Source: Chitinophagales bacterium (lineage in GTDB: Bacteria; Bacteroidota; Bacteroidia; Chitinophagales; UBA2359). Taken from it: 6,530 nucleotides of DNA. The position numbers and the translations under genes are program-made. The notes under the pieces were generated by a model, which ran no database searches, was not told the DNA's origin, and saw only the letters and a list, made by a program, of their open reading frames with translations. Location of the stretch: the NCBI GenBank assembly GCA_020629335.1, contig JAHDDN010000307.1, positions 1-6,530 of the forward strand. Direction: 5' to 3'. Positions 4,914 through 6,530 of the stretch are shown piece after piece. Each line of letters starts with the position of its first letter. Within the stretch, counting starts at the first letter, position 1.

Positions 4914-6473
4914 TTAAGAGAATAGGGTTTGTAATTTCATGGCAACGCCCATGTCGCCTTTGATTTTCATTTTACCACTCATGAAGGCAGCCATTGGATT
5001 GAGTTCGCCTTTTAATAGAGATGTGAAATCCGATAAGGAGAGATCAACGGTACATTCAGCATCTTTGTCTTCAGCTAAGACGACATTCTTTTCCCCTTTA
5101 CCATCAATGAATAATTGCTCATCTCCGAAGTTGAATTTAATGGTGTTTCCTATTGGATCAGCACTCCCTGCACGATCTTGAATTTTGCTGAGTATTTTTT
5201 CCAGATTGGCACCATTTCCATTACTCCCATTTGAAGCTGCTTTGGGAGCGCCATTTGTAGATGCTTTATGTACTTTGGCTTTAGGTTTTGGAACGCTAGT
5301 ACTAGCATTGCTTGCTTCACTATAAGAGACATCATCAATGACCATTTTAGAAATAATTTCTCGCATAATTTCAGAGGTACCACCGCCAATGGTTCCAACT
5401 CTACTGTCTCTAAACATTCGGGCAACTTTATACTCTTCCATGAATCCATATCCGCCAAAGAATTGTATACACTGATAAGCCACTTTATCACATAGTTCGG
5501 TTCCTAATAACTTTGCCATTGAGCTTTCTTTTACTGCATATTGCCCATCATTATGGAGGCGGCAACAGTAAAGAACAAACTGCTTCATGGCTTCTACTTC
5601 GGAAGCCAATTGAGCCATTCGGTGACGAAGCACTTGGAATTTATTAATAGTTCGGCCAAAGGCTTTGCGCTCTGACATATATTGAAGGGTATATTCTAAT
5701 GCTGCTTCACAGCTTGCATAAGCACTCACTCCTGCTATTAAACGCTCCAGTTGAAGACCGCCCATAAGGAAGTAAAAGCCTTGTCCTTCTGCACCTACTA
5801 AATTTTCTACTGGTACTTTTACTTCATCAAAAGCTAATTCTGCTGTATCTGAACTATGCCATCCTAATTTCTTCAATTTGGTAGCTGAAACCCCTTCTGC
5901 ATTTCGATCTATCACCAGTAAGCTAACTCCAGCAGCTCCTGCCTTGGGATCTGTTTTAACTACCGTAACAATAAAGTCGCCATAAACCCCATTAGTAATA
6001 AAGGTTTTTGAACCATTGACGATATAGTGATCACCATCTTTGATCGCTGTTGTTTGTATATTAGCTACGTCTGATCCTGCTCCTGGCTCAGAGATACCAA
6101 TACTACTAATTAATTCTCCAGAAATAATACCTGGTAGGTATTTTTCTTTCAAACGATCAGAGCCATATTTTTGAAGGTAAGTACAAGACATATATTGCAC
6201 GACCAATTGAGTAATAGTGAATCCACCTGAAAACATTTTAGAAATTTCTTCAGCGAATACTACATCATAGAAAAAATCTAAATTTGAACCGCCGTATTCT
6301 TCTGGATAACCTAAGCCTAAAAAGCCCATATCGCCCATTTTTTTCCAAATTTCTTTGGGAGTTCTTCTATTGGCTTCCCATTCGTCTATGTTGGGGAGGA
6401 CTTCTTTGTGGAGGAAGGTGCGGAGACTTTCTCTGAATAATTCGTGTTCTTCTGTGAAATAATATGATTTCAT
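4914..6473 (-). CDS. Acyl-CoA dehydrogenase fused to a C-terminal SCP2 lipid-binding domain
   Basis: A 519-residue two-part protein. Residues 1-383 are a full acyl-CoA dehydrogenase: signature one GISEPGAGSD (126-135), KAFGRTINKFQ (270-280), signature two QFFGGYGF (337-344), and GGGTSEIM (363-370). As in the neighbouring paralogue, IGGGT lacks the usual catalytic Glu (G364), and E243 in QLERL is the likely base. Residues 384-423 form a low-complexity Ala/Ser/Lys/Pro/Asn/Gly linker. Residues 424-519 match the SCP2 sterol-carrier fold: LEKILSKIQDRAG, IKFNFGDE, a beta-rich middle, then LSDFTSLLKGELNP, AFMSGKMKIKGDMG and a final LQTLF. SCP2 domains bind fatty acyl-CoA or other lipids, so it may hand long or bulky acyl-CoAs to the active site; that is inference. 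The frame is open upstream to the window edge, but the ATG at 6473 is chosen because SYYFTEEHELFR matches the paralogue start and follows an AATAAAAACA leader. Probably expressed ahead of the second dehydrogenase. Confidence 0.92.
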   Translation of the reverse strand: MKSYYFTEEHELFRESLRTFLHKEVLPNIDEWEANRRTPKEIWKKMGDMGFLGLGYPEEYGGSNLDFFYDVVFAEEISKMFSGGFTITQLVVQYMSCTYLQKYGSDRLKEKYLPGIISGELISSIGISEPGAGSDVANIQTTAIKDGDHYIVNGSKTFITNGVYGDFIVTVVKTDPKAGAAGVSLLVIDRNAEGVSATKLKKLGWHSSDTAELAFDEVKVPVENLVGAEGQGFYFLMGGLQLERLIAGVSAYASCEAALEYTLQYMSERKAFGRTINKFQVLRHRMAQLASEVEAMKQFVLYCCRLHNDGQYAVKESSMAKLLGTELCDKVAYQCIQFFGGYGFMEEYKVARMFRDSRVGTIGGGTSEIMREIISKMVIDDVSYSEASNASTSVPKPKAKVHKASTNGAPKAASNGSNGNGANLEKILSKIQDRAGSADPIGNTIKFNFGDEQLFIDGKGEKNVVLAEDKDAECTVDLSLSDFTSLLKGELNPMAAFMSGKMKIKGDMGVAMKLQTLFS

Positions 6474-6530
6474 TGTTTTTATTTTTTGTTTTTTAAATTT
6501 TGAGATTTTTCCAATTTTTCCACCCCCGCC

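Noticed and set aside
4939..5495. Short frames on both strands inside the SCP2-fused dehydrogenase
   Set aside because: They overlap a well-supported protein in other frames and contain no recognisable motif.
6474..6530. Upstream extension of the SCP2-fused dehydrogenase, since the frame stays open to the window edge
   Set aside because: The translated stretch is only Gly and Lys rich low-complexity sequence, and the ATG at 6473 matches the paralogue start.

Overview
The window is AT-rich DNA, and every convincing gene in it lies on the minus strand, so transcription runs from right to left. The likely source is a Bacteroidota bacterium, plausibly a marine member of the Cytophagales. Three things suggest this: the low GC content, the A-rich leaders without strong Shine-Dalgarno sequences in front of start codons, and the style of the acyl-CoA dehydrogenases. 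This is inferred from sequence style, not from a database match.

Right half (about 3563-6473): two paralogous FAD-dependent acyl-CoA dehydrogenases follow one another. The upstream one carries a Ser/Ala/Lys/Asn/Gly-rich linker and a C-terminal SCP2-type lipid-binding domain. The downstream one is the dehydrogenase alone. They align almost without gaps over about 383 residues. Both lack the usual C-terminal catalytic Glu (IGGGT replaces IYEGT) and instead have a Glu in an LERL motif, as in the long-chain/isovaleryl-CoA branch. Between them lies a 118-bp imperfect palindrome that looks like a small dispersed, MITE- or REP-like element. Together the pair represents fatty-acid or branched acyl-CoA oxidation.

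Middle (2622-3476): a 284-residue protein has a C-terminal SEC-C zinc motif and two similar N-terminal modules, each with a C-x4-C-x-C cluster. It is preceded by a strong stem-loop at 3496-3540 and followed by a GC-rich hairpin at 2569-2595 that looks like another dispersed intergenic repeat.

Left part (1-2388): an ABC/SMC-type AAA ATPase is followed after 8 bp by a PtuB-type HNH nuclease (TIGR02646-like). This is the two-gene architecture of a Septu (PtuA-PtuB) anti-phage system, with no reverse transcriptase beside it. The HNH gene ends at a TAA, but the same frame stays open for 35 more codons. Those codons encode a plausible missing C-terminus, so the gene seems to carry a nonsense mutation (or a readthrough stop, or a base error). 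A further small gene begins at position 95 and runs off the left edge, possibly as a third member of the operon.

The layout is therefore ordinary lipid catabolism on the right, a repeat-bounded accessory stretch in the middle, and a defence operon on the left whose nuclease is probably truncated.
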